A stretch of DNA of 64,000 bases. Origin: Flammulina velutipes. Its lineage: Eukaryota; Basidiomycota; Agaricomycetes; Agaricales; Physalacriaceae. The notes under the pieces are model-generated. The model made no database searches. It was not told where the DNA came from and was given only the letters and a program-made list of their open reading frames with translations. This document shows positions 9,468 to 21,166 of the stretch, piece after piece. Every line of letters begins with the position of its first letter. The first letter of the stretch is position 1. The position numbers and the translations under genes are program-made. Location of the stretch: NCBI GenBank assembly GCA_011800155.1, contig CM022368.1, forward strand, positions 3,038,001-3,102,000. The letters are read 5' to 3'.

Positions 9468-10579
9468 TTACACGAGTCTGGCTCTATCTCCGAAATGGCT
9501 TCGAAGGGTATATGTTCTGACGCCACTATTGGGGAGTAAGTTTCCACCCATGCACCGTCCCGCGCACTTCCTCTGCTCCAGGATCTTCCGGGAACATGGG
9601 CTGAAAGAAAGAGTATCAGTCAAGAGTTTGGGCTCCAAGTTTTGACTTACAGGGAACTTTCGAGTGATGATCTCGTTACATGTCCAGCCTCTTTCCCTCG
9701 CTTTGGAAAAGAACAACATGTCTCTCTCTGCGAAATGCGGACGATGGTGTGTATAGAACACAAGTACACAGGCCGTGTTGGTGCGACTTATTGACGTTTC
9801 GCAAGATGTTAAGAGAGCGTCGTGCTTCATGGATGTCAATATGGAAATTGATAATTATGACCTTGCGTACTTGCGAATGGTTGAAGATGAGATCTGACAG
9901 GATTATGAGGTCGAACTTGGCATTTTCCGGTAGATATTCCAATAGCGGTTCGACTGACTGCCCCCATATGTAACCCTGTGGCGCCTGTTAGAGGGCGTAA
10001 GACGTGTGACAGGATGCATTCACACCTTCACTCGCACGCTGTCCCTCGAATGAGGCAGAACATTGTGCTCCACATTAAAATTAATGTTTTGCACAAGACT
10101 ATCATCGGGATAATCGGTTACTACCACCTTGAAACTATCAGTCGAAGGCGTAGACGTATGTCTAACAACCAACCTTGGACGCCCCATTATTTGCGGCCAC
10201 TATCGACGGCAGAGCGCCTCCGGCACCTAGCTCGAGTACATTGCCACTTGAGTAGAGATCCGTGTTGAGATCAAGGTAGTCTGCGAGTGCAAGCGCAGCA
10301 TTCCATCTATACCGCACATTAGAGGACACGGCGGCAGCACAGGGAACGCACTTACTTACAAATGGTGGGCCCACAGTGGGTGAGATCCTACCAGTCTGAT
10401 TTTTATTTCGGTCCAGTTTGTCTTGTCAGATTCGGCGCGCTTGTAGACAGAAAATGTGGGTTCTGGCGAAGGAGGGCGGGGCGGCTCCTTGAATGAGTTT
10501 AGCTGGTGGTAGATACCGACGACATTAAACGAACGGGGAACAGTGAAGCTAGAGCTGTATCGTCTTCAGAATCGGACAT
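9468..10579 (-). CDS. EFM7: Protein N-terminal and lysine methyltransferase EFM7/NNT1-like
   Basis: Family 16 SAM-dependent methyltransferase. In yeast the homologue EFM7 trimethylates the N-terminal Gly and dimethylates Lys3 of translation elongation factor eEF1A. The spliced frame starts MSDSEDDTALASLFP. An intron with donor GTTCGT follows, then EPPRPPSPEPTFSVYKR. The conserved block IKIRLVGSHPLWAHHL is split by an intron just before WNAALALADYLDL. SAM-binding motif I is NVLELGAGGALPSIVAA, motif post-I is KVVVTDYPDD, and the later segment FDLIILSDLIFNHSQH is the family's fourth motif. The C-terminal part includes VLVFYTHHRPHFAERDMLFF and the stop is at 9468. Estimated length is about 260 residues, as expected. 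Exon borders in the C-terminal third are approximate. Confidence 0.85.
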
Positions 10580-10946
10580 GGTGAGGAGAAGTTACGTTTC
10601 TTACCTAAGCAAAGCAAAATTCTTGATAGGATCCGGATAACGGGCCGGCCTGCTTTCAAGTCCATTCAACGCGTCGTCGCAACAATGCATCCAGCCACGG
10701 GGGACCGTCCTGGCCAATCACGTCAAACCGACCACCCGGCGCAAGAAACCATGCCTCTTCAGCGAGGCAAAAGTGACTTTGCTATCATGGCTCCCGCCCA
10801 GTCTGCCTCATGTTCAGCAACGAGGCATTCTGATTCTCCGAAGATATATAATGCGTAGGGTATAGGGTGTATATCTCTCTGAACCTACGTCTTACCCTGT
10901 CTTCTCCGACGCCCCCAACATAAATAAGAGGATCCGCATTGACGCA
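10580..10946. other. Divergent promoter region of EFM7 and the Ran-binding protein gene
   Basis: A 367 bp spacer between two divergent starts. No coding frame stands out. It is GC-balanced and has a TATA-like ATATATAATG near 10845. It probably drives both genes. Confidence 0.45.
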
Positions 10947-12598
10947 ATGTCAATCTTCCCCGTCCACTTCAACTTCACTACCGTCGCTGGTGTAGGAATG
11001 TCAATGGCCACCGTCGCTGCATCTGTTGGTATGGGATTTGCTTACGGGCGCAGACTGAGTGTCTCCGGAGATAGGGTAGACAGAACAAGGTATGCTAGTA
11101 TTTTGGAGCCTTTGAGCAAGTGATTAACTGTGCACAAAGAACGGAGGATCTGAATGCATCCATTGAGCCTTCCGTGGTAGCTGTCGATGCCCCCAATGGC
11201 CCGTCAAAATCCGCCGAATCTCAACTGCCGATCGCTCAGTCCGAACTACAACCATCGCCACCGATGGCATCCAACACCCAGCCGTCGAAACGCAAAACCA
11301 TGCACGAACACGACGAGAACAACAACGTTAGTTTCTCGAGTCCTTTGTCTGTCTGTGTTTCTCAACGCTAAGGTTGCAGTATCTTGGATATCCATATGTA
11401 AGGCTCTTCTCCTACCGTCTAGTTAGCCTGGTTCTGATCCATAGCTGCAGAATCTGCAATCGATTTATCCAAACAAACGGAGCAGGACTCCACCCGAGGG
11501 CGGCGTCGAGGATGGCACAATCAAGGAATCAGCAGGCGTCAGCACCCCAATATTAACCCTGAAAGGTTCCTATGCTAATCCGCAACTTTAGGAAATCACT
11601 CGACCATGCACTCCGCAGCCGGATCTAGCAGCATCCAAGAAGGCGGAGGAACGTGGCTCTGTGACTGAATCCGAGACGCCAGAGGTCGCCGTACCCGCCA
11701 CACCTCGACCAATGAAACCATTGCGCTCTGTACGTGCATCTCCTTGCGCATAGCCATGCCCACCTAATAAGCCTCTAGCCAAAGGGTTTCGCGTCATACT
11801 CTGGAGGAAGCGCGTCACCCTTCAAGTCAGCGACTTTGACGCCGAAATCCACCTCTATCGTATCTCCTTCTCCATCAAGCAGCATCTCCTGGTTGCAAGA
11901 CATTACAGCTGAAACGTCCCCGTCATCCTCCGCGGGCGTGTTTGGTTCTCGTGCCACTCCAGCAGCGCCTGTGCGTCCGACTCCGACTCCGGTCTCCCAT
12001 TCCACAGGCGAGGAATCGGAAAACGTCGAACTCGAGCTGAAGGGTGTGAAGCTGTACATCAAGCGCGGGACGCGTGAGTTTGGCACTGGGATGCTAGGAC
12101 ACGTCAAAGTGCTCGGGAGTAGAGAAACGCTGGAAGAGAGAATCTGTGGGTCTTGTTATTTGGACCATGGAGTACCTGTACTAATTCTATCCAGTATTCC
12201 GACGCGACCCATTGTGGCAAGTTAGCATGAACACGCGGCTAACGCCATTCGTCAAGTGTTCGTTTAACGAGGATGACTGTGTTCTCCGCATTGTGGCAGT
12301 GGAGGAAAGCACAGAGAAGTGTACAAAATCGGACACGCAAATCCCCAAGTGTGGAAACAATGTATCAGACACACTAGGGAACGGAAAGGAAGTTGTTGTA
12401 TATGCTCTGAAGGTATGGTCAACGCTTCTCTGGTATTGCAGCGTATACTGAATATTTTTGCTATAGCCCGGCCGCTCCTGCACCAAAGCTGACTTCAAAG
12501 ATTTTGCAGTGTCGTTAATGGCGAGTTCGAGTTTACAGGCGAAACCGGAAGCGCGTGTACTGGAAGAAGGAGAAGTAGATGAATCAGGAACTTCATGA
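10947..12598 (+). CDS. Ran-binding-domain (RanBD) protein
   Basis: Multi-exon plus-strand gene beginning MSIFPVHFNFTTVAGVGMSM with a short hydrophobic, glycine-rich N-terminal segment. Exon 1 ends near 11090 (donor GTATGC). Later exons encode a Ser/Pro/Thr-rich linker with an NLS-like NKRSRTPPEGG segment. The C-terminal third has the features of a RanBP1/Yrb2/Nup50-type domain: VKLYIKRGTREFGTGMLGHV, then FRRDPLWQVSMNTRLTPFV and CVLRIVAVEE. Such domains bind RanGTP and act in nuclear transport. The domain call is from motif pattern rather than alignment. The last exon is PGRSCTKADFKDFAVSLMAS followed by an acidic tail, stop at 12598. Estimated length is 420-440 residues. The intron near 11540-11592 is best placed with donor GTCAGC, which keeps the frame into EITRPCTPQP. 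Confidence 0.6.
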
Positions 12599-12760
12599 GT
12601 GTCGGTAGCACGGAGTTGTATACTTTTTATTTATACGAATGCGCATGGCCATTTCATACCAGTACGAGGAGTTGAGCGCGATGAGTGGCCCTCTTGAATA
12701 AGTCACGTGCTAGATGCTTTCCTCTTTTGCGACGCGATTTTGATTCAACTTCCGACCACG

Positions 12761-15534
12761 ATGAACGCGGGCACGCCACAATACACTGGGCCGTCGCCAA
12801 TGCATAGAAATGTAATGAACTCGCGAACGCGTCCTAGAGACTCGGGAGGCTCGCCTTACTCGCTCACCGACAATTCCTACCTCGACGGGAACATTAGCAC
12901 GTTGTCTTTCTCGCAATCTCTAGCTCTGGACCCAAGTCGATCTATACTCCACGTTTCTCCCTTACATTCATCTCCTCGCCGGCCACGAAGACAGAAAGAA
13001 AACGCTAATCGGTCAGCCCATCCACTGGCGAACGACACTACCGATGTGTTCCACGACTCTGAGGACGACGCGGACGACGAAGAGGAACATGAATGGGGAA
13101 TTGTGGACCGCATGAGGCTATGGAGGCACGATGCTATGATGCAGCATTTGTACGAAACCGCAGCGTATTGGGGAGACAAAGTCCTCAGCTGGACGAGTGC
13201 GTGTTTAATCATAACCTACAGTCCTAGAGCTCATCTCCAAGAACTATAGATGATCCAAACGACGCTTTCTGGCTTGCGCAAACATACTTTATGATCCACC
13301 AGTATTCGCGCGCGGAGCGTTTGCTGACGCGTCCGTTCAAAATAGGTCCTCAAAATCCTGCACCTCAACCGAATGGCACTGCTTCAACTGTGATTCCGAC
13401 TCTACAGCAAGCTCCAGGCGCATTACTACGGCTTCCCATGGGTCCTGGGGAAATTGTTACCAGCAACAGCGAACAAAGAACGGGAGGTGTTTCGACACTA
13501 GTGGAATTGAGTGTCGCCTGCCGGTATCTGGCTGCCCAATGTATGGTTAGTGCTATGGTCTATCTTGCATGCTGTTTTATCACAACCTCTAGGTCCGCCA
13601 AGGTAACTGGAGTGGAGCCACAGACATTCTTGGGGAAAACAACCCGTTTCGCGATTCAGGTGGGTGGCTATGATACATGTAGTTGCATGCAATAAATGAC
13701 TTGGTCAGGAAGAAATGGTCCTTCTGTACCCAATGTCGACGGCGGTATCAAGGCATGTCTCTAGTTCTCGAGGCAGTCGTCAATTATAAACTAAGCCTGA
13801 TAGATCGAGGCATCAATGTGCCACTTACGGGGTATCGTCATGCAGCACCTAGGTCGCATCGACAGCGCAAAGGAGTGTTACATGGAAGCTCTCGTCCTAG
13901 ATGTCAAATGCTACGATTCGTTTGACAAGCTAATTGGCGCAGAAATGATGACAACAGACGAAGGTCAGTCTCCCCCATGATCTAAACTACCGGAGCTGAT
14001 TTATTGACCCTCCACCAGAGTGGGACTTCATCCAGTCTCTTCCATACGATACCCAGGTGCCAAAAGACGCGGATTTTGTCAAATTGATGTACACCACCCG
14101 ACTGCGAAAGTACAAACATGTATCGGAGCATGCCCTCGCTCGACAACGGTTAGTGGAAGAGTATGGTCTAGGTGACAACCCGGACGTGCTTTACAGCTTT
14201 GCGGACTCGTTGTATCTTTCATTCCGGTGGAAAGACTGCTTTGCCATAACCTCGCGGTGAGAACTATCCAGTGACGAAGCACCCTCACGCTGACATGGAA
14301 CTTTAGGATATTGAACTTGATATCCATACATGATCAAACCATGCCGCTACACATTGCCTGCATGTTTCATATCAACCATTTACATTCAAAACTATTCATC
14401 TTAGCCCATGACATGGTTGACCGTGAACCGGATAATGCCATCAGTTGGTATGCTGTCGGGGTATGGTATCTGGGAAATCAAAAGTGGACAACTGCTCGCC
14501 AGTATTTTAGGTATGTGGACGTTTCTTCTGTGTATCACCTTTTTTTGATTGCTGTGCGAAGTAAGGCGAGTCTGATAGACCCTCGTTTTGCGGCAACTTG
14601 GGTCGCATTTGCGCACACCTATGCATTGGAAGGTGAACATGACCACGCCATCACCGCATACTCGACGGCTGCGCGGATGTTCACAGGGTGTGTTTGACAT
14701 TTGACGAGTTATCGCATACAACTGAATCCATGTCAAGCTCACATCTTCCTTTGATGTTTATCGGGATGGAGCAGTTAACTCTGTCTAACTTCAAGCTTGC
14801 TGAGGAGGCACTCAAGGCTGCAATGTCCATGTGCTCCATGGACCCGCTACTTCTCAACGAGATGGGCGTACTGGCCTTCACTCAGGGAAAGTAGGCAAGC
14901 TTCCGCCTTACCCCGGACATTGAGCTCACGGATAGCAGATATTATGATGCAGCCAACTGGTTTGCTTTAGCTCTGACCGAAGCGGAGGTTACTCAAGGAT
15001 CCCGGTCTAACTGGTCTGCAACATACCTCAACTTGGGCACCGCCCAACGTAAGCTCGGGTGCGTTGTTCGAGGGCCAGTTCCGCTTTGATTGCTGAATCT
15101 ATTTTGTAGAGGCTATGAAGAAGCTAAAAAGTCTTATGGGCATGTGTTAGAGCTTGAGCCTCAGAATGCTACTGCTCTTGGTTTCATGGGCATGATGCAC
15201 CACCTCACACGCGACTACGACAAGGCTATCTTGACTTACCACGAGGTGCGTTTCATTCGTCGTTACCCTAGTGTTGCTTGAGCTAATACGACTTCCGATT
15301 CAGGCGCTAAGCATCGAACCTCTGAACGCGCACATCCTGGAATTGTTGAATATGTCACTGGAGGCTGCGTCATACCCGGCTGCCAACGACCTGGCAATGC
15401 AGCTCAAGACTGTGACGGCCCAACTAAACGAGAAGTTCAAGCGTCATGGTTTGGCGCCTGTGATGAAGGAGAGTGCAGATGTACCCACAGACGTGGCGCC
15501 AAATGAAGGGGAACTGATGATGAATTTTGGGTAG
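12761..15534 (+). CDS. cut9: Anaphase-promoting complex subunit APC6 (Cdc16/Cut9), TPR protein
   Basis: TPR scaffold subunit of the APC/C ubiquitin ligase, which drives mitotic exit. Start at the ATG of 12761 ([20 protein letters not shown]). A long Ser/Pro-rich N-terminus with an acidic patch ([20 protein letters not shown]) precedes the helical repeats, which begin near [20 protein letters not shown]. Typical APC6 repeat segments follow: [28 protein letters not shown]-like [72 protein letters not shown] and [16 protein letters not shown]. About a dozen exons, roughly 700 residues, stop at 15534. One intron, 13753-13803, has a GC donor (AAG|GCATGT) and is needed to restore [12 protein letters not shown]. 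Other borders are standard GT-AG. Confidence 0.88.
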
Positions 15535-15978
15535 ACGAGTCGCACTGTATCCTTACGCATCCGGAGATAGTATTTATGAATCACAACCGCTGCAATGCAC
15601 ACTTCGAGGACATATGTACCCTCCCCATTCTTCGAAATACCGTTTGAGATTGATCTGTGAATGCCCACAAGCATACTTCTCACCATCACGACTGGCTCAC
15701 CGGACGAGACGTATGCTTTGACGTCGCTTCACTGTGGAACACGCTAAGAGTATCATAGTATTAGAAGGCCAAGTTAATGTTATGAATTTGTTACTGAAAC
15801 GGTTCTTCAACCTGTCATGCTCCGTTACGGGTGCAGCTGTTGTTATGGTCGATGAGTACCGGGGGTACGTTCAACCTTGATTGCTTGTAGCTTTGGTTTC
15901 CTCCGCATTTTGAAAGTCAATGAGGGTTGCGACTTGTTGCTCTTCGAAGCATACTCAGCATACTCACTCGCAGTCCGT
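15535..15978. other. Intergenic with a ~90 bp direct-repeat arm (15790-15878)
   Basis: The segment 15790-15878 matches 17436-17532, the 3' end of the ankyrin/MYND gene, with scattered substitutions and small gaps. Both begin TTACTGAAAC and share GCAGCTGTTG and GATGAGTACCGG. In the intact gene it encodes the stop codon and last residues including TAGTHRPQQL. The copy here has no MYND finger attached and is a non-functional remnant. Confidence 0.6.
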
Positions 15979-17169
15979 TTAAAGCCAAATGTTACTAGAA
16001 CTCCAAGCCCCAATTTTGTAGCTCTGTGGCACACCATCCGAAATCATCTGAGATTCAGTCTTGATCAGTATACCACCAGTACAAGACATATGTCGGCCAC
16101 TCACCATGTCCTTCAGAATCTCAATGATAGCACCCTTATTATCAGATGTCATGATGGTTCCAGAGCTCGCGATTTTCACTTGACCATCGTCAATATGTCG
16201 GGCAACAAAGAACCGCCAGAATGGCCCATTGGTAAGGGCGCCGAAGAAAGCCCTACGACCACTAGTACTCAAATGCAAGATTAGCATGATCACAATATCA
16301 ACAAAGGCGATGCATACGTTAGTTCAAGGAGAGATGTAATTTGCGCCATGAGACGAGGCTGGAACTGTCTCTCCATAGAATTTCTGGGACAGTACAAGAC
16401 CGTACACAATACGTTGGCAGGGTCTCTTGGGACGACGCCTTCACACAACCAGTCTATCGAGTTCGTCAGTGTTTATTCTAAGGACATCAAGCTAGAAATA
16501 CAGTACCCCTATCCTGCGCACTAACGATACAAAGTGCGTAATCCAACTTTCCAGAGAACTTGAGCCGATGTTCTGGATCAATAATGACATCTTGAAAAAC
16601 GGCGAGGTGTGGTTGCGTTAAGCGTGAAAAGCTGGATACTTGCCCCCGCAATTCGAGATCATTATCTATGAGCCCTTGCGCATATTTAGTGGCGTACAGG
16701 AGATATTGGTCAACAAGGCCACGGCTCCCAAAGGTCTGCTAGAATAAAAATGTCATTGTTATCTCTTCCGGCAAGAGTAAGTAATCTCACAGTAACGTTG
16801 AAATGGATGCGGAAGTCATTGTGATACCCGTGGTGCATGTTCATGCTTGCAGGCGAGTCTCCACTGTTCGCTGATCGACAGTCTTCAAGATTGAATTGGA
16901 GATCATCTTGTAGTATCCCATGATTCGTGATATCACCAGCGGTCACGTCGTCAAAGTCAATATTCTACGAAAGTAAGTGAGGCATGATGTTAGTGGTCAA
17001 GTAAGATGCGTACGTTGTTGCCCGTACATGCATTGATAGCATGCCGAACAAGGCTCAACGTGAGAGGCGCATCGCCCTGGTTCTCATTGATGTACTTCAT
17101 GACGACGTCCAGATCGAAATTGTGAGGCATCGAATTTAACTCGCTCAAAAACTCTTCAAACGAGGACAT
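15979..17169 (-). CDS. Unrecognised protein, possible degenerate PD-(D/E)XK-like fold
   Basis: Five exons with consensus introns. The frame runs from MSSFEEFLSELNSMPHNFDL through HAINACTGNN, NIDFDDVTAG and DFRIHFNVT, then QTFGSRGLVDQYLLYATKY, then DWLCEGVVPRDPANVLCTVL and TGRRAFFGALTNGPFWRFFV, to the stop at 15979. Estimated length is about 320 residues. I do not recognise a named family. The later part has a layout like restriction-endonuclease-like domains: hydrophobic strand VLCTVLYC, then RLMAQITSLLELT, then AFFGALTNGPFWRFFV. No catalytic D...ExK triad is visible where expected, so if related it would be an inactive copy. This is inference only. It lies on the same strand as the ankyrin/MYND gene, and the 3' end of that gene is repeated on both sides of it. 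Confidence 0.6.
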
Positions 17170-17447
17170 GGTAGGGGAGCGAGAAAGGAGCGTTATGCTT
17201 TGTGGCGGCTTCGTCAGGGTCTAAGACGGGACTCGGACCGCATTAGCGCTTTACCGTCACTCGTTCGTCCTCATCGCAATTGCCTGCTCTTGCATTGTTC
17301 TCTCCGAAATAGGCAAGAATTCTAGAATCTATTGCTTCTTGTGTGTTGTGATTTATAATCCACAAACCTGCCAGACCTTAGTTGCGCCACCGTAGCCGGT
17401 CATGGAAGGCAAATTCATTGTTCTGATTTTTTTTTACTGAAACAGCT

Positions 17448-19217
17448 TCAACCTAGCATTGTCATCGTCTCTATCACAAGCTGTGAGCGCAGCTGTTGGG
17501 GACGATGAGTACCGGCAGTACATTCAACCTTATGACCGTCCTTCCATGCACGGACTTGACAAGGCTGGCCGCAGTAGAAAACCTGCAAGACCTTGAGATA
17601 GGAGCGACAAGGAAGCAATAAAACACCTACCAGTTTGCATTTACCACATCCTTTCATTTTGTCCACATCGCGGTCTTCGACTTTTGAGCATCCCTCGGCT
17701 TCACAATGCCTGTACAGCGGTCCTCCGTGTATGCCAATCTTGGCTTGCAAGGCGATTTCGAAAGGAGGACGAGGATCACCTTGCGTTGCGATGTACTTGT
17801 CCACCGCTTCGTTCCATTCATTCATGCGCTTGCGTGCTTCGACTAAACTGATCTGCTTCTCCCATGGGCTGTTGAGTATTCGTCAGCGCATGGTATATTG
17901 GTGATCAATGAATCGACCATACCGAGGGAAAGCTACGTTTGGGATGTTGAGTGCATACATGTACGCCGGGTCGACGTCTCCCTCTCGGCCACTCGCCTGG
18001 AGCATCTCCCTGATCATCGGAATCTTATTTGCAGTGAAGAGGTCCATGAGCTGCTTGGGATTCATCCCCATATTCTGAATCGCCTGTAAAGCCTGAAGTT
18101 GCGCCCCTAAGCCATCCAAATTTACACCTCGCGGGAGGTTGACCACCCGCGTTGTCGAGGCCATGATTCGGTTCTTCCGCTGATCCCATTTCTCGACCAC
18201 TCGGATCCCTCGTGCGCCACAGCACATACCATATTTTTTGTTTTTGCCACAGTTGCAGAGAAAGTCATCGGGGTAGGGTAGGGGCTGGACGGAGTTATGG
18301 CAGCGGTTGAATGACAGACCAGACCAGCATGGGCACGGCCTCTCCGGGCGTGGCAAGGCCACTGGAGCATCGACGAGGGACAAGAAGTGTTTCTTGTCAT
18401 CTGGGGAATTGAACTTTACGTCCTGTATGCGTGGCTTGGCGGCACCGTGGCGAAAGAGGAGGGTGACGAGCGCCCATTGGCCTGCCTCGGCGGCAAGCGA
18501 TGCGGGAGTATAGCCAAATGCGCCGGCATCGATATCTGCGTGCTGTTCAATAATCAAAGTTGCGATACGAACCAAGATTTCGATTCTCTTGCTGATGTTT
18601 TCGGGGTGCAAGGCTGGAGAATGCTGGGAAAGGGCCGATGTTGTGATTCCAGGCGTGCACAGTATTTGAGAGAAAACCAATATGTTCCCAATGACCAGGA
18701 AGAGCGCGGTGAAGCCAATTTTATCCTTCACATCGAGATTGACGCCCATGCGAATCATCTCATACGCAAGGGGTAAGTCTGCCTCTCGCGCAGAGAGATG
18801 AAGGAACGTCCTCGTGTTGTTGCTGAAGTTATCCAGATTGTTGAGGAGGGATGTATTAGGGGTGTTCACAGTACCATTGAGGGAAAGTCCGGCGGCGCCC
18901 AGAGTAGCAATGGGAGCTGCCAGGCCGACGACGTCGACAGGTTGATCAACTGTACCGCCGTGTGTCTTCATAACACTGAGGCGAAACTTTTCGAAGCGCG
19001 GGATGAAGACGAATGAGAGTGATGCATTGACAGCACTGTCGTTCCGTAGCTGTTCTAGTAGACACAGAGGGAGGCATGGCACAGACATTTCAGGTGGTAT
19101 TTCCAGAGAGAGAGAAAGATGAGAGGAAAGGGGTGGTAAATCCTGGTCGGCTTTTAAGTTGGTCTCAGAGATGCCGTTACCTTGTCGTAAGCGAAACTTT
19201 TGAGGGTCGACGGACAT
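17448..19217 (-). CDS. Ankyrin-repeat, SEC-C and MYND zinc-finger protein
   Basis: Exon 1 is 19217-17923, exon 2 starts at 17868, and a third exon after an intron near 17585-17635 carries the second half of the finger. About 550 residues. Ankyrin-like repeats lie around residues 130-250 (TRTFLHLSAREADLPLAYEM, DVKDKIGFTALFLVIGNI, GYTPASLAAEAGQWALVTLL). A cysteine segment (PCPCWSGLSFNRCHN, then FLCNCGKNKKYGMCCG) resembles SEC-C-type zinc motifs, which are often protein- or ribosome-associated. The C-terminus is a MYND finger: HCEAEGCSKVEDRD, GCGKCKL, VFYCGQPCQVRAWKDGHKVE. MYND fingers usually bind proline-rich peptides, so this is probably a protein-interaction adaptor. The start at 19217 is the first ATG of a 444-codon frame; a later ATG is possible. 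TGTGGCGCA occurs 143 bp upstream. Confidence 0.8.
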
Positions 19218-19499
19218 GGGATCAGAACTGAATTGGATGATACACGAGGACGGCGATACAACGACAAGTTTAGACGGATCCAGAACTCGTAGGTTTTTGT
19301 TGCGACGAAGTACGAGAATGAGATGTTCTCACACCAACAAGGACAAATAACGTTCTATGTGTGGCGCAAGCGCGACACCTCAAAACTAGATGGAATATTG
19401 TAGAGGATATCAGATCTTCTTGTCAAAGATTTTATTATATATATGTACAACTTTGTGATCTGCTTTGATTGAATTTTAATTCACCTATACTTTCAACTC

Positions 19500-20153
19500 T
19501 TAGTCGTCAACAGTGAGGAAGTGCCAGCTCTGGTGAGGTGCAGGTCCCTGTTCCTCAGCCCATCCTCCCCAAACGGAAATGCGAGCGCCATTCTCGTTGC
19601 TACCATTGTCGAGATCAATATTGAAGCATGGGTGCGCGTAAATCCTACGGCGACCTTTATTAGTGTGCGGTCGGGAAATAAGGGGAGAAAGAGCATACCT
19701 GAAGCCGTTAGAGGAGTCTTCGTCGACGCTAATGTACCATTCGTAAGGATCACTAGACACCAGCGTCAGTACGTAGAGTGATACGTGTCTGAATGAATAA
19801 ATGCGTACTCTTGGGCAATGACATTCTGGTTGTCGCCCGCCTCTCCATCGACAGCTAGATACTTGTCATCGCGCTTGTTCCGGAAGGTCCACTGGCAGGT
19901 TGTTAATTATCGTAGATCGCGAAGGAGCAAGAACGTATACCTTGCCACTCTCATGTTGTTCGACTTCCCATCGCTGATTGTCCTCGCCATGGACGCCCCA
20001 GCCAGTGACAGGGCCATCCTCTACAGAGGTCGTGGATCAGGACAACATCTTTCATGGAGGTGTAATAAGAGGACCTGCGAGATCGAGCGCAGTGCCGGAC
20101 GCGGCGTTCTGGAGGATGAAGGTTCCACCGCTATACGGAGACACGAAAGACAT
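19500..20153 (-). CDS. Ricin-B-type (R-type, beta-trefoil) lectin-like protein
   Basis: Small multi-exon gene starting MSFVSPYSGGTFILQNAASG and ending QSWHFLTVDD at the stop 19500, about 145 residues and without a signal peptide. The repeated pattern is that of a beta-trefoil lectin: TFILQNAASGTALDLA then DNQRWEVE, later CFNIDLDNGSNENGARISVW then HQSWHF, which are QxW-type signatures. Size and layout match cytoplasmic fungal R-type lectins such as CCL2 of Coprinopsis, known for binding glycans and deterring nematodes; that role is inferred here. The intron with acceptor CTGTAG joins LDLA to EDGPVTGWGVHGEDNQRW. The fourth exon is the least certain. A 52 bp intron (20156-20207) appears to sit in the 5' untranslated region, ending two bases before the ATG. 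Confidence 0.75.
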
Positions 20154-21166
20154 TGCTGATGTGGGAGGTTCATCAGTCTGGTGAGAGGGTGGGAGGGGGT
20201 GGCTTACCTTCGGTTATCGATGGGAACCTGAAGGTGGTGGTGTTGAGGAAGGAGAAGTGAGGGAAGGCATTCCTTCTTTATACCTTTGCCAAGGTCCCTT
20301 CACGTCAGCATCAGTCCCAAGGACGCTGTAATCAATTGACCGGCATGCATGCATGCTCAAGGTCTTGGAGAAAGTACCAACACCGCTAGTGACTGTAACT
20401 GTGAATCCGGTCTTCAGTCGCCACGCCGAGAAGGTAAGGAGGAGATTTTGCTAGCGGTCCCCACCACGGAGTGAATTCCGCCAAAGCTTGAGTCGCTGAG
20501 TAGAAGCGGCCAGATAACGAGGTAAAGGTACAGTCAGTGACTCACTCTGACAACATCTCTTGGTAAAAGATTATCGATTAACATTAGAACCTCAGACACA
20601 TTGACTGTCGAGGAGGATAGTACCGAAGAGACTAAGCTAGAAGCATCTGCTCGATTGCGTTAAACCGAACTAGTTGGCAGATCATTGGAGTAGGTAGCAA
20701 GCCAGTGACCGCAACCGACCTTGTATGAGATCAGCCAATTCGGCAGTGATTGCGCAGCACTAGAAAACGACACTGTCACTAGCAAAGAAGGCACGGCCAG
20801 GAAGCATTCGAGCCTGGAGCTTTGAGAAAACTTGTGGCGTGGATTTGAGATTTCACAAGACAAGAGAGATCCTCGTCACAGATAAAGCTAATTTCTAACA
20901 AGGAGTTTTCAACAATGCGGGGTGTTCAGACGGCATTAGATGGCTAAAATTGAGTATCGGTAGTAAAGGAGCCCCGCATACGCATTGATTCGTGGGTTTG
21001 CGACCGAACAAACGGACGCTATCCAGTTAGAGACGAAGAATAGACGTTACAGGTTTGGATGGTGTTGGTGAATAAAAGCAAGACAGCTTGCAATTAGCGT
21101 TGAACATAGACTCCGATCAATTGGGAAATACTTTCCCACGGCTCATTTTCTGCTTTCACGGTCACC
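20154..21166. other. Divergent spacer between the lectin and MTR4
   Basis: About 1 kb upstream of both genes. Apart from the proposed lectin leader intron at 20156-20207, no coding frame or repeat is supported. A 67-codon minus-strand frame at 20660-20863 has a hydrophobic stretch but no partner exons and is not annotated. Confidence 0.45.
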
